From positions 4,960,001-5,024,000 of the forward strand of contig NC_083531.1 in NCBI RefSeq assembly GCF_032362555.1: a stretch of DNA of 64,000 bases, in the 5' to 3' direction. This DNA comes from Amyelois transitella. Taxonomy: Eukaryota > Arthropoda > Insecta > Lepidoptera > Pyralidae. Below the pieces are notes generated by a model that saw nothing but the letters and a program-made list of their open reading frames with translations, had not been told where the DNA came from and made no database searches. Positions 45,595 through 56,436 of the stretch are shown here, one piece after another (the first letter of the stretch is position 1; each line of letters begins with the position of its first letter). Position numbers and translations under genes: made by a program.

Positions 45595-47092
45595 TAGAGC
45601 AAGAGCCCGTGAACGCCAGACATACCTTATTTTGTAAAAGCTGATAGTTTCTGTAAATATGCCTCTAGTACAGGTAGGAACGATCCCCACCTATGGTACT
45701 CAGGCAGTGGTTGCTTTGGCAGGTAGCAGGTAATAAAGGTATACTTTTTTCAACCTGAAATTCGTTAATTTGTAAAGCTCAATTTTTTGATATTTTATCC
45801 GTAATAATACACAAACTCGCGTTACTCATTGCCAGACACGTACTATGGTTGCAACCCCTTGCCAGACGCCCCTAAACTATAATATTTTGTAACTCTACTT
45901 ACGTCATTTTGTAAAATCTGAATTTAATACATATTTTTTGGGGAATTATTCAAACAAAGTTTCTGAAGTAGCCAGACATTTTTGAAGGTTCTATTATCCT
46001 GCCAGACGCATTGGAGTGAGCAAAAGATGCAAGAGTGCGGAGTATATGTAGTAACTGGAGCGAGTGGGACAGTTTACTATGCGTATACAACCGTCCGTTG
46101 AACAATACAAAATAAACTAGGGATGGCGATCTAAGATCGATTAATCGAAAAATCGATTATTTGTCGTGGACCTGAAATATGATCCTATACATTACTGGCA
46201 AGAGCTAAAAAACCATCAATAGCCATGACGTATATGACTATTGTGGCATCATCCGTTCCTTGTGAGCGCCTGTTTTCAGTTGCTGGAAACATAGCAAATG
46301 ATGAGCGGAACCGCTTGGATCCCGGTAGACTTGACAGATTGTTGTTTTTAAAAAGGTAAGGTATTAATCATTGGGAATGACTACCTGATGTGATACATTG
46401 ATGATAATAATAATAAAAATAATTGTTAAAAGAATTTGATAAAAAGATCGTTAATTCTAACATTTGTCTTGTTTTTTATGAATTTGATTTATACTTACAG
46501 TGAAAAAAACATTTTGGAAAAATATCGAATTTTTGAGGATTGATTCATCAGGTCACATCCCTAAAATAAACGACAGCTGATGCGCAATGAAACGTCGCAA
46601 GAAACCGAACACTCTGTCCCACTCGCTCCAGTTACTACATATACTCCGCACTCTTGCATCTTTTGCTCACTCCAATGCGTCTGGCAGGATAATAGAACCT
46701 TCAAAACTGTCTGGCTACTTCAGAAACTTTGTTTGAATAATTCCCCAAAAAATATGTATTAAATTCAGATTTTACAAAATGACGTAAGTAGAGTTACAAA
46801 ATATTATAGTTTAGGGGCGTCTGGCAAGGGGTTGCAACCATAGTACGTGTCTGGCAATGAGTAACGCGAGTTTGTGTATTATTACGGATAAAATATCAAA
46901 AAATTGAGCTTTACAAATTAACGAATTTCAGGTTGAAAAAAGTATACCTTTATTACCTGCTACCTGCCAAAGCAACCACTGCCTAAGTACCATAGGTGGG
47001 GATCGTTCTCACCTGTACTAGAGGCATATTTACAGAAACTTTCAGCTTTTACAAAATAAGGTATGTCTGGCGTTCACGGGCTCTTGGGCTAT
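45595..47092. mobile_element. Long-inverted-repeat element (about 480-bp arms)
   Basis: The arms 45600-46080 and about 46607-47085 are reverse complements nearly throughout, from AAGAGCCCGTGAACGCCAGA at the outer end to GAGCGAGTGGGACAG inside, with only scattered differences. The arms contain repeated GCCAGACG/GCCAGACA motifs. The uninterrupted site is seen at 62640-62665 (TTCTATAATAAGTTTTC), giving a likely short target duplication ATAA. No transposase belongs to the arms. The design fits a foldback-type or long-TIR nonautonomous element. The 45612-46085 half could form a very long stem with the other half. Confidence 0.85.
46118..46563 (+). mobile_element. hAT element nested in the inverted-repeat element
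   Basis: Ends TAGGGATG...CATCCCTA, with an exact 8-bp duplication AAATAAAC at 46110-46117 and 46564-46571: hAT hallmarks. Between them, about 46165-46355 encodes the C-terminal dimerisation region of a hAT transposase with stops: DPIHYWQELKNH, then ASSVPCERLFSVAGNIANDE and RLDRLLFLKR. Most of the transposase is deleted, so it is nonautonomous. Confidence 0.87.
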
Positions 47093-47552
47093 AAGTTTTC
47101 TTTATATAAGTACACACGGCGAAAAAATAGTTAATTATGAATTTCAACAACGCCGTATCACTCGTCTGTAAGAACTTGTTCAACTATCTGTGAATCAAGC
47201 GCAGTGGATTGAGACATTACTATTAAATAGCAATTACTTTACAGGTGTATGTTAGATCTTGAAATAATACAATGGAGATTACTTACAATGTTCAAGATGC
47301 ACATTCAAAATTCTGTTACTTACTTGAGGGTTTATAAATACGTATTTACGTATTTAAGATAATTTGAAGTAAATTATTGCGTGTGTACGAACACATAATA
47401 TTTCGTAAGTCGTAAATTACCAATTAAGTAAGAATCGAGTCTGCCACAGATATTAATATAAATTAAAATGTCTTGGACAGATAGGACACTCATTGGTTCA
47501 CCTTTTAGTTTTCCCCTTTATATGCGTCTCGCTGTCGTCATTCCAAAATACA
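47093..47552. repeat. Spacer after the inverted-repeat element
   Basis: Resumes the array exactly where 45594 left it. The short frame MNFNNAVSLVCKNLFNYL (about 47137-47193) is intact. No gene recognised. Confidence 0.65.
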
Positions 47553-48215
47553 AATGTATAGCACAATTAGCGGACTAAATGCTAAAAGCATTATCTACCA
47601 GTCAACCATTGGGTATGACAGAGAACTTTGATGTGGGGTCAAACTAAATGAATATATTTATACTTTCACAAAATATAAAATAAAATAATTATAATAAACA
47701 TAGATACTACAATAAAGAAACAATATATATAAATTAATAAGTGCAGCGATTACCGAAATGAGTGAAAAGGCTGAAAGGTATCAAATACCCACGCGACTGA
47801 AGAGAAACCCGTATACCCGTGATATGAAACTAGAACGACTTGGGGATGCCCTGATGGACTCGGGAAGTGAATTCCAAAGCATAACAGCCATATCGGCGAA
47901 GGAATTGGAGGCAAAACCTGTACGGTGAAAAGGGGTAGCAAGAGCTAACTTATTTGAAGAACGTAGAATTCTTTCAAGAGTGGAATTTAATACCTAGTTA
48001 GAAGTATTTTTTATGATAGTCTGGGGCAAGCTGAATATTAACAATGTTATAGAGCTGACATAAAATGTGAAGACTTCTTAGGTTACGGATTGAGAGCCAT
48101 TTTAGCCGAGAACGATATTCAGAAATATGATCGTATTTCCGAAGGCAGAATATAAACCTGCTACAAATGTTAAGAAGGCGTTCTAATTTGTTGAGATTAG
48201 TTATTGTTATTATTA
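47553..48215 (-). pseudogene. Jockey/CR1-like LINE 3' fragment (unit after H)
   Basis: Same relic as at 41520, with the left junction shortened as at 3323. The 63-codon shadow frame is intact, but the true polymerase frame is broken near 47990 by extra bases (TTAATACCTAGTTAG). Confidence 0.7.
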
Positions 48216-48228
48216 CTATTATTGACTG

Positions 48229-48540
48229 ATAGAGATAGATAGATAGATAAACTCTTTATTGCACCATAAGAGAAAACATACAAAACAACACAAAGCAGAT
48301 ATAGATGGTACAAAGGCGGACTTATCGCTAAAGCAATCTCTTCCAGTCAACCTTTGGGTGGAAGGAAACCAAACAGGAGATCGGCGTTGGCGCAGAGTAA
48401 GATAAATAAATGTTTGAACATAATAAAATACATACAGAATATATATCTATGTATATATAATACATATAAATACATACAAATACGCATAAATAGATAATAA
48501 TAACATATACTTAGGATAGAGTAGAAAGATAATGAGACCT
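48229..48540 (-). mobile_element. LINE 3' tip with GATA tail inside the block junction
   Basis: ATAGAGATAGATAGATAGATA leads into AACTCTTTATTGCACCATAA and GGCGGACTTATCGCTAAAGC, a LINE 3' end in minus orientation. It interrupts CTGATAGAG|TAGCGAGATTG, which is continuous at 4006. Only 3' untranslated sequence is present. Confidence 0.7.
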
Positions 48541-48609
48541 AACGAGAGTAGCGAGATTGACTGTTGTCACTTATGTGACGTAGAGATGTCGCCACATATT
48601 CATTGTTGG

Positions 48610-49630
48610 TCCACAAACCTACTATCGATAGTTGAGTAAACCCGTGGAAGTGGACTAGGTATCGGTCGGCAACACTAAACAGGGACATGGAGAAGAGAGA
48701 AGTTAAAACCAGATTGGAAAGATCAATATTTATTATCTGCACTTACACTTTATGAAGGTAATGGGGTCGTGAGAGTCGGCGAGCAGCCCGCTTAGAGATA
48801 ACACGACCTTACCTTAGGGCTCGTGCAGCGTGCGGCCGACTAGCGACCAGCGACTGATTTACGGTTCTGAAGGAGGTTCACGTGATTTCATGACATCGTT
48901 AACAATAGAAATTATTCCAGATACCAACGAAACAATCTCAGCTATAGATGCGGTTGTAAGTTAGTTTGTTTGTTTGTCTTCTGTTTTCCAGTGAACTAAC
49001 TCAAATTTCAACATTGTAAATTTGAATCGACTTTGAGGGAGTCTTGACTAAATAATTTATTATATAATCCGATTTTTTGTAGCTGCAGCCGCCAATCATT
49101 ATCTTATGACATTCGAATCAAAAAGTCAGTTTATCTATTCGAGAACCACGATGTACAGACATACAAACAAACAGTCAAATTCCAACTTCCTGTAGTTTTT
49201 GTCAATAGATCGTTGCATTTCCGCTATTAAATACCCACCATTAAAATGTATTATAAAAGTTTCATTTCCGTGTGTGGTAGCTAGCTGCAATATATAGCAT
49301 AGCTAAGTCTGTGACGGCCTTAAATCGCAAGTCTGGCAACACAGACTGGTGTGCAGCGCAGGTCGTATGAATGTTCGCTAGTCGTCGGTCGGTGGCACAC
49401 TGCAGTTCGCCGTTTAATTACACAAGTTCACTCCAGTCTGTCCGAATCGGTCCGCCGTCGCCAGTCTCTTTATATAAGGGTGAGGCGCAGGACTGACACA
49501 GACACGACGTCACAAGTTCCTTTCTTGTATCGTCAACCCGAGCGCAGGATGCGCCTGTGATTACGGTCTAAAAGTGAGTCAGTGAGGCAATTAGTCGTAA
49601 CAGTGCCTAGTCCTGCGCCGTCCTTCACAT
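48610..49630 (-). promoter_or_regulatory. Conserved Q/P block of unit I, with 76-bp deletion
   Basis: Near-identical to the block of unit H, including the 76-bp deletion in P (joined at about 49450). TATATAAG at 49471-49478. Confidence 0.45.
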
Positions 49631-49794
49631 TAGCCCTTATTTGAAGATTTCAGTTTGCGGCGTCATCTCCCATGCACTTATAAAGTGTAATACATAAATA
49701 ATAAATAAATAGAGCCACAGTTTATCAATTGCCTGTATGTAAGATGGATTGTGAAATTACTCTTCTGACTTAAATTTTATGACACGCATCACAT

Positions 49795-50349
49795 TCATAG
49801 GTTTTCTATACCAGTATGAGTTAAATGATGTGATAATAAAGTGCTCTTCATATTAAATCGACGTTGACACACGTCACATTCATAAGGTTTTTCGCCAGTG
49901 TGAGTTCTACGGTGTTTTAATAAATTACTCTTTTCATTAAATCGACGTTGACACACGTCACATTCATAAGGTTTTTCACCAGTATGAGTTCTAAGGTGTG
50001 TTTTTAACTTACTCCTCTCATTAAATCTGCGTTGACACACGTCACATTCATAAGGTTTTTCGCCAGTATGAGTTTTAAGATGTCTTTTTAAATTACTCCT
50101 GTCATTAAATCTGCGTTGACACACGTCACATTTATAAGGTTTTTCGCCAGTGTGAGTTCTATAATGTCGGTCAAAATTTGATTTAAATTTAAAACGTCTA
50201 TCACAAACATCACATTGGAGTGGACCCTGACCACTCCGTGACGTTGACTCTCGTCGAGACTCGCGCTGTGTCCTGTTGGTTGTACTTCCTGCACCTGGTT
50301 GCCGTTTGTCAGCTCCCGATGTGTCAGCTGACGCAGTATCTGTGATTAA
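49795..50349 (-). CDS. C2H2 zinc-finger protein, copy I (5 fingers, no ATG)
   Basis: Open from 50349 to the stop at 49795. Fingers: CDRRF...RHYRTH, DRSNLKR, ERSKLKT, EKSNLLK, MKSTLLS, ending THTGIENL. All ligands present. It is the unbroken twin of copy H; the two differ by the four bases missing in H. The family start reads ATC (50344-50346), with TGA upstream. Expression would need a spliced start. Confidence 0.66.
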   Translation of the reverse strand, partial: LITDTASADTSGADKRQPGAGSTTNRTQRESRRESTSRSGQGPLQCDVCDRRFKFKSNFDRHYRTHTGEKPYKCDVCQRRFNDRSNLKRHLKTHTGEKPYECDVCQRRFNERSKLKTHLRTHTGEKPYECDVCQRRFNEKSNLLKHRRTHTGEKPYECDVCQRRFNMKSTLLSHHLTHTGIENL

Positions 50350-50465
50350 TCAGCCGACTTGAGAAGAAAGCATAAGATAAAAATAAATAAATACAAATAT
50401 TAAATCATACTTCAAATTCAAACAACAAAATGCTAAAATTTTTTTGAAATTGTTTGTTTAATTTA

Positions 50466-50700
50466 GACGGTTTTCATCACCTGGCTTTAGTCGAGGTTGC
50501 ATCCTCATCACTCTGGAGAGGAGCCCGGGGTATGCCTTTGACCAAGGACCCTAGATTAGGTGAGTCAGGTTTTACACGAAGCGACTCCCATCTGACCTCC
50601 GCAATCTGAATGTGTAGGTTTCCTCACGATGTTTTCCCTCACCGTAAACGCATCGGTTAGTAATCAAACTAATGTACATAACTTTGAAAATAGTCATTGG
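50466..50700 (-). mobile_element. SINE-like upstream element of copy I, end truncated
   Basis: As in H, but TACACGGCCGAGG is shortened to CATTGGTCGAGG. One extra T in the T-tract before it. Donor-like motif GTCTAAAT. Confidence 0.5.
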
Positions 50701-52190
50701 TCGAGGTAAAGGTGCCGTCATAATATTCAATATTCACGTCATGGATGTTCAGAAATGACACGTGTGGTGGCTGCGGGATGGACAATGTGGGTATGTGGAC
50801 ATATGCCCAACAATATGCCAGGAACAATGCAGCTCACAAATCAAATGTTATGTGGCTATTGCACTTTATTTTACTTAAACTTACCAACGTCAAAGCTGGG
50901 CAGAGATCCTCCCTGACCAACAGCACCGTCCATCACAAAAAGTTTTCTGCAAGCATATAAATTATATATATATATGTATATATATATGTGGGTATATCAA
51001 CCTACATAAGTACTTACAACCTGCCCGAGATCTATATATTCTGCAAGCATATAAATTATATATATATAGATGTATGTAATGTCAAACAACTCGGGCAGGT
51101 TGTAAGTACTATGTAGGTTGATATACCCACCTACCTCCAAAACCCCTTAATCGTAAAAATTATTTGGGAGGTCACCACTTAAACACGTAACAAATGTGTT
51201 CAGTTCCTAAAACCTGATAAACGCGGTCGAGTGGGAAGGCCTAGATGAACGTCCCTTGACCAAAACAAGAAGTCTTGGTCCAGGTGAAAAATTAAGAGTT
51301 ATGAATGTGGGGAAGCGAAAGAAGTGTACAGGGATCGTGGTAAGAGGAAGAAAGATGTAGTTTTTGCCTCCTCTGTGGGAAAGAGATGTGATTTGATGTA
51401 TTTACGTACCTACTACGCTTTATCCACTAAACAACTTGTTACTGTTGCAGTACGCCTCACAAACCACACAGAATAACGATTAATTAATATTAGCCACTAT
51501 CTTCATCGTTCACAAGACTTTGGTTAAAATAGAATCAAATCATGACAAAAAGCTGAGAAAACACTTATATATGCACTATCTACTTCAGTAGGATTTAGTT
51601 TTAGTAAATAAACTTATTCTATTGTACAGTATTAGAATATGGGGTATCGACTTTAATTTTAATAATTTTGAAGGTAGTTTTAAAAAGATATCTGTCACTG
51701 TCACACTTGCTGTCTGACATTGACAGACACTAAGGGCACGGCAGCGTGTCCCCGACTTTGTAGATCTGTCAGACTCATTGTCATTGCCATTCTCTTGTGT
51801 CAATATCAGCTGATTGCTGATTTAGTGTTCTGTTTATGGCAGATATTTTACCTGTATTTACCATTTACCAATTTCGATAAGAAGTTTTCTTTATTTAAGT
51901 ACACACGGCGAAAACATTGTTAATTATGAATTTCAACAACGCCGTATCACTCGTCTGTAAGAACTTGTTCAACTATCTGTGAATCTAGCACAGTGGATTG
52001 AGACATTACTATTAAATAGCAATTATGTACTTTACAGGTGTACATTAGATCTTGAAATAATACAATGGAGATTACATGTTCAAGATGTACATTTAAATGT
52101 CTGTTACTTACTTGACAGTTTATAAAAACGTATTTAATACGTATTTAAGATAATTTGAAGTAAATTATTGCGTGTGAACGAACACATAAA
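50701..52190. repeat. Spacer after copy I
   Basis: Up to about 51225 it is the near-copy of the spacer after H, including the TA-rich inverted duplication (50950-51130). Beyond, it diverges: RTE relic 51227-51403, hairpin tract about 51693-51800, short frame MNFNNAVSLVCKNLFNYL about 51925-51981. No gene recognised. Confidence 0.7.
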
Positions 52191-52266
52191 CGCAATAAGT
52201 TTCGGGAAATAAACGGTAACAACAAATTCCGCTGGAGTGACGCTGTTGCGGCTTCTTGTGTTCCGG

Positions 52267-53072
52267 TGTTAAATGGAAGCGCTAAGAAGCTCACTGAAAG
52301 CTGCATTTAGGTCGCCTTGGTATACTTAGCCGTGCTGTGCCGTGTGGTTCCCGGCACCAATACAAAAAAGAATAGGATCACTCCATCTCTTTCCCTCGGA
52401 TGTCGTAAAAGGCGACTAAGGTATAGGCTTACAAACTTGGGATTCTTTTTAGGGCGATGTGTTAGCAACCTGTCACTATTTGAATCTCAATTCTATCATG
52501 AGGCCAAATAGTTGAACGTGGCCATTCAGTATTTTTCAAGACTGTTGGCTCTGTCTACCCCGCAAGGGATATAGACGTGACCATATGTTTGTATGGTATT
52601 CTTAACAGATATAATAAGTTTCAGGAAAGTTCGTTCACGCATCTATCAGTTATTTCAGTCAAAGAGTCAGCACGACTGTACGGTTAACAAGAGTATAAGA
52701 CTGCCCATTTAAGAATGTCGTTGAAATGTATGAATCCGTCGCTTTTTTGTGCCAATTCGAATTTGGTCGGTTAGCTAGTAATTTAGGTTGTTTCGTTTTT
52801 TGTATATATCTAGATAAATGCGCATCATCTGGAGCTGATATTTTCAGGACATGTATTTCCAAGTAAGCATTAATTTGTTATGTGTACATAAGTATATATC
52901 TTTGGTTGAATAGTTTCTTTGCATCGGATATGACATTATTCGATTTCAGTCAAAGTGAAATTACTGATAGATGCGTGAACGAACTTTCCTGAAACTTATT
53001 ATATCTGTTAAGAATACTAAGGCGACCTGAATGCAGCTTTCAGTGAGCTACTTAGTGCTTGCATTTAAGCGC
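52267..53072. mobile_element. Inverted-repeat insertion of unknown type
   Basis: The left arm 52267-52318 plus 52596-52650 (interrupted by a SINE) pairs with the right arm 52963-53072. Shared strings include CTCACTGAAAGCTGCATT and ACAGATATAATAAGTTTC. About 310 bp lie between the arms with a 67-codon frame I do not recognise. The whole foreign stretch 52191-53552 replaces the LINE or exon-like part of this unit. Its remainder (53073-53490) has no recognisable gene. Confidence 0.65.
52329..52595 (+). mobile_element. SINE with TATG-type tail
   Basis: Reads GTGCCGTGTGGTTCCCGGCA, CTCCATCTCTTTCCCTCGGA, TCGTAAAAGGCGACTAAGG, CCCCGCAAGGGATATAGACG and ends ATATGTTTGTATG, a lepidopteran SINE I recall. 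GGTATACTTA before it and GGTATTCTTA after it form a target duplication with one mismatch. It is inserted in one arm of the inverted repeat. A second copy is at 63714. Confidence 0.8.
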
Positions 53073-53489
53073 TAGAAGGCTTTATCAATTACTTCTAGGA
53101 TTTCCGATTATTCCTAAACAGTAGATATTTTTGACAATATAATTAATTCACAAATTAGCACTAATTGAGCACTAATTACCTGTGTTTAAGCAAAGGTCGC
53201 ACATTCAATGGTTTCCGAAATACAGCTTTCTGCAAAACGTGACTCCAGCAGGAAACTAAACAACTCTAAAACCCTATGGCGCACAAATTCAATTTATGCT
53301 GCACTTTTTTGCTGAAATATAAGCTATCAGCTGATATTCATTACTTGCTTCTCCGGCCCCAGCAAGAAGAATCTTCCTGCTGGAACAGCGTTACTCAAGC
53401 AGAATTTGTTTCTTCCGTTTTTTTCCGAAACGGTTATGTGCACAAATTGTATATTTCGCGCACATTTACACGAGATAATGCTATAATTA

Positions 53490-53540
53490 TTTAGAGGGAG
53501 GAGGGAGAGGAGGGTCTAGAACTGGGAGGAAGGAGGGTCT
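53490..53540 (+). repeat. G-rich tract, quadruplex candidate
   Basis: GAGGGAGGAGGGAGAGGAGGG followed by CTGGGAGGAAGGAGGG: at least five GGG runs with short loops, within AT-rich surroundings, just before block Q of unit J. Confidence 0.6.
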
Positions 53541-53557
53541 GGAGTCACGCTCACGAA

Positions 53558-54560
53558 GTGGACTAGGTATCGGTCGGCAACACTAAACAGGGACATGGAG
53601 AAGAGAGAAGTTAAAACCAGATTGGAAAGATCAATATTTATTATCTGCACTTACACTTTATGAAGGTAATGGGGTCGTGAGAGTCGGCGAGCAGCCCGCT
53701 TAGAGATAACACGACCTTACCTTAGGGCTCGTGCAGCGTGCGGCCGACTAGCGACCAGCGACTGAGTTACGGTTCTGAAGGAGGTTCACGTGATTTCATA
53801 CATCGTTAACGATTGAAATTATGCCAGATACCAATGAAACAATCTCAGTTATAGTTGCGGTAGTAAGTTAGTTTGTTTGTTAGTTTGTTTGTCTTCAGTT
53901 TTCCCAGTGAACTAACGTTTGTAAATTTGAATTGAATTTGAGGGAGCCTTGACTAAATAATTTTTTATGTAATCCGATATTTTATAGCTGCAGCCGCCAA
54001 TCATTATCTTATGACATTCAAACAAAAATACATTCGAATCAAAAAGTCGGTGTAGCTATTCGAGAACCACGATGTACAGATATACAAACAGACAGTCAAC
54101 ATCCAACTTACCGTAGTTTTTTGTCCATAGATTGTTGCCTAAGTCACTCGCATTTCCGATAATTAACACCCACCACTAAAATATTAAAGTTTCATTTCCA
54201 AGTGTGGTAGCTGCAATATATAGTAAAGCTAAGTCTGTGACGGCATTAAATCGCAAGTCTGGCAACACAGACTGGTGTGCAGCGCAGGTCGTATGAATGT
54301 TCGCTAGTCGTCGGTCGGTGGCACACTGCAGTTCGCCGTTTAATTACACAAGTTCAATCCAGTCTGTCCGAATCGGTCAGACTTAGGTCGGCCGAAGTCC
54401 GCGGTACGCTGCACAAATCCTTAGGAACGCAGTGCTGGCAAAAAGAAGGACGTCCGCCGTCGCGAGTCTCTTTATATAAGGGTGAGGCGCAGGACTGACA
54501 CAGACACGACGACGTCACAAGTTCCTTTCTTATATCGTCAACCCGAGGCAATGACACGAA
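53558..54560 (-). promoter_or_regulatory. Conserved Q/P block of unit J
   Basis: The left end is cut at GAAGTGGACTAGG by the preceding insertion. Donor-like site near 53708. TATATAAG at 54473-54480. The Q-P gap is a variant with ATTCAAACAAAAATACATTC. Confidence 0.45.
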
Positions 54561-54568
54561 GTAAATTC

Positions 54569-54816
54569 AGAATACAGACGGCCTCTGTGGCGCAGCGGTA
54601 GTACGCTTGTCTGTGACACAGGAGGTCCCGGGTTCAAATCCCGGTCAGGGCATGATGAGAAAAGAACTTTTTCTGATTGGCCTGGGTCTTGGATGTTTAT
54701 CTTTATAAGTATTTGTTATAAAATATCGTTGAGTTAGTATCTCGTAACACAAGTTTCGAACTTACTTTGAGGCTAACTCAATTAGTGTAATTTGTCCTGT
54801 ATATATTTATTTATTT
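54569..54816 (+). mobile_element. tRNA-derived SINE in unit J
   Basis: Same insertion site and ATTC flanks as in B and G. A box TGGCGCAGCGG at 54587-54597, B box GGTTCAAATCC. Differs from B by single bases such as GGAGGTCCC in place of GGAAGTCCC. Confidence 0.85.
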
Positions 54817-55031
54817 ATTCCGCCTTGCGACGTCGTAACAGTGCCTAGTCCTGCGCCGTCCTTCACATAATTTCAGTTGGCGACATTATCTCCCATTCAT
54901 AATTATAAATTGTAATACATAAGTAATAAATAAATAGAACCACAGTTTTTCAATTTCCTGTATGTTCTAAGATGGACTATGAAATTTCTCTTCTGACTTC
55001 ATATTTTATGACACACTTCCGATTCATAGAT

Positions 55032-56078
55032 TTATAAAACAGGATGATTTCTACGGTGTCTTGTTAAATATCTCTTCACCTTAAATCGACGTTGACACAC
55101 GTCACATTCATAAGGTTTTTCGCCAGTGTGAGTTCTCCTGTGATTTGTTAAATCACCCTTCTGAACAAATCCGCGTTGACACACGTCACATTCATAAGGT
55201 TTTTCACCAGTATGAGTTCTAAGGTGTCCTTTTAACTTACTCCTCTCATTAAATCCGCGTTGACACACGTCACATTCATAAGGTTTTTCACCAGTATGAG
55301 TTCTAAGGTGTCTTTTTAAACTACTCCTCTCATTAAATCCGCGTTGACACACGTCACATTCATAAGGTTTTTCGCCAGTATGAGTTCTACGATGTTGTAA
55401 TAAGTTTCCCTTTAAATTAAATCGGCGTTGACACACTTCACATTCATAAGGTTTTTCGCCAGTGTGAGTTCTCCTGTGTTTTGTCAAATCACCCTTCTGA
55501 ACAAATCCGCGTTGACACACGTCACATTCATAAGGTTTTTCGCCAGTGTGAGTTCTAATGTGTCCTTTTAACTTACTCCTCTCATTAAATCTGCGTTGAC
55601 ACACGTGACATTCATAAGGTTTTTCACCAGTATGAGTTCTAATGTGTCTTTTTAACTTACTCCTCTCATTAAATCTGCGTTGACACACGTCACATTCATA
55701 AGGTTTTTCGCCAGTGTGAGTTCTCCTGTGTTTTGTCAAATCACCCTTCTGAACAAATCGATGTTGGCACACGTCACATTCGTAAGGTTTTTCACCAGTA
55801 TGAGTTCTAAGGTGTGTTTTTAAACTAAACCTCTCATTAAATCTGCGTTGACACACGTTACATTCATAAGGTTTTTCGCCAGTGTGAGTTCTATAATGTA
55901 TGTCAAAATTTGATTTAAATTTAAAGCTTCTACCACACATATCACACTGGAGTGGACCCTGACCACTCCGTGACGTTGACTCTCGTCGAGACTCGCGCTG
56001 TGTCCTGTTGGTTGTACTTCCTGCACCTGGTTGCCGTTTGTCAGCTCCCGATGTGTCAGCTGACGCAGAATCTGTCAT
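55032..56078 (-). CDS. C2H2 zinc-finger protein, copy J (11 fingers, intact, longest)
   Basis: A 348-residue frame starting MTDSASADTSGADKRQPGAG. Finger 1 is CDMCGRSF...IHYRTH. Helices then run ERFSLKT, QKGDLTK, ERSKLKR, ERSKLKG, QKGDLTK, LKGNLLQ, ERSSLKR, ERSKLKG, QKGDLTN and KVKRYLTR, ending HRRNHPVL. All ligands are intact. It shares ends with B and G but lacks their KSCSLKA finger and has extra middle fingers (LKGNLLQ is unique in the window). The block QKGDLT-[...]-ERSKLKG recurs, suggesting internal finger duplication. The stop upstream of the ATG is TAA, as in copy C. Confidence 0.9.
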   Translation of the reverse strand: MTDSASADTSGADKRQPGAGSTTNRTQRESRRESTSRSGQGPLQCDMCGRSFKFKSNFDIHYRTHTGEKPYECNVCQRRFNERFSLKTHLRTHTGEKPYECDVCQHRFVQKGDLTKHRRTHTGEKPYECDVCQRRFNERSKLKRHIRTHTGEKPYECHVCQRRFNERSKLKGHIRTHTGEKPYECDVCQRGFVQKGDLTKHRRTHTGEKPYECEVCQRRFNLKGNLLQHRRTHTGEKPYECDVCQRGFNERSSLKRHLRTHTGEKPYECDVCQRGFNERSKLKGHLRTHTGEKPYECDVCQRGFVQKGDLTNHRRTHTGEKPYECDVCQRRFKVKRYLTRHRRNHPVL

Positions 56079-56191
56079 TAATTAGACCGACTTGAGAAGA
56101 AAGCATAAGATAAAAAAATACAAATATTAAAAGATACTTCACATTCAAACAACAAAATGCTAAAATTCTTTGAAATTGTTTGTTTAATTTA

Positions 56192-56436
56192 CACGGTTTT
56201 CTTCCCCTGGCTTTAGTCGAGGTTGTATCCTCATCACTCTGGAGAGGAGCCCGGGGTATGCCTTTGACCAAGGACCCTAGATTAGGTGAGTCAGGTTTTT
56301 ACATGAAGCGACTCCCATCTGACCTCCGCAATCTGAATGTGTAGGTTTCCTCACGATGTTTTCCCTCACCGTAAACGCATCGGTTAGTAATCAAACTAAT
56401 GTACATGACTTTGAAAATAGTCATTGGTACACGGCC
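56192..56436 (-). mobile_element. SINE-like upstream element of copy J with donor-like motif
   Basis: Small frame from ATG at 56257-56259, with CCGT|GTAAAT intact; otherwise as in B. Confidence 0.5.

Noticed and set aside
46580-46762. 60-codon plus frame MRNETSQETEHSVPLAPVTT
   Set aside because: It lies in the right arm of the long inverted repeat, and no protein signature is visible.
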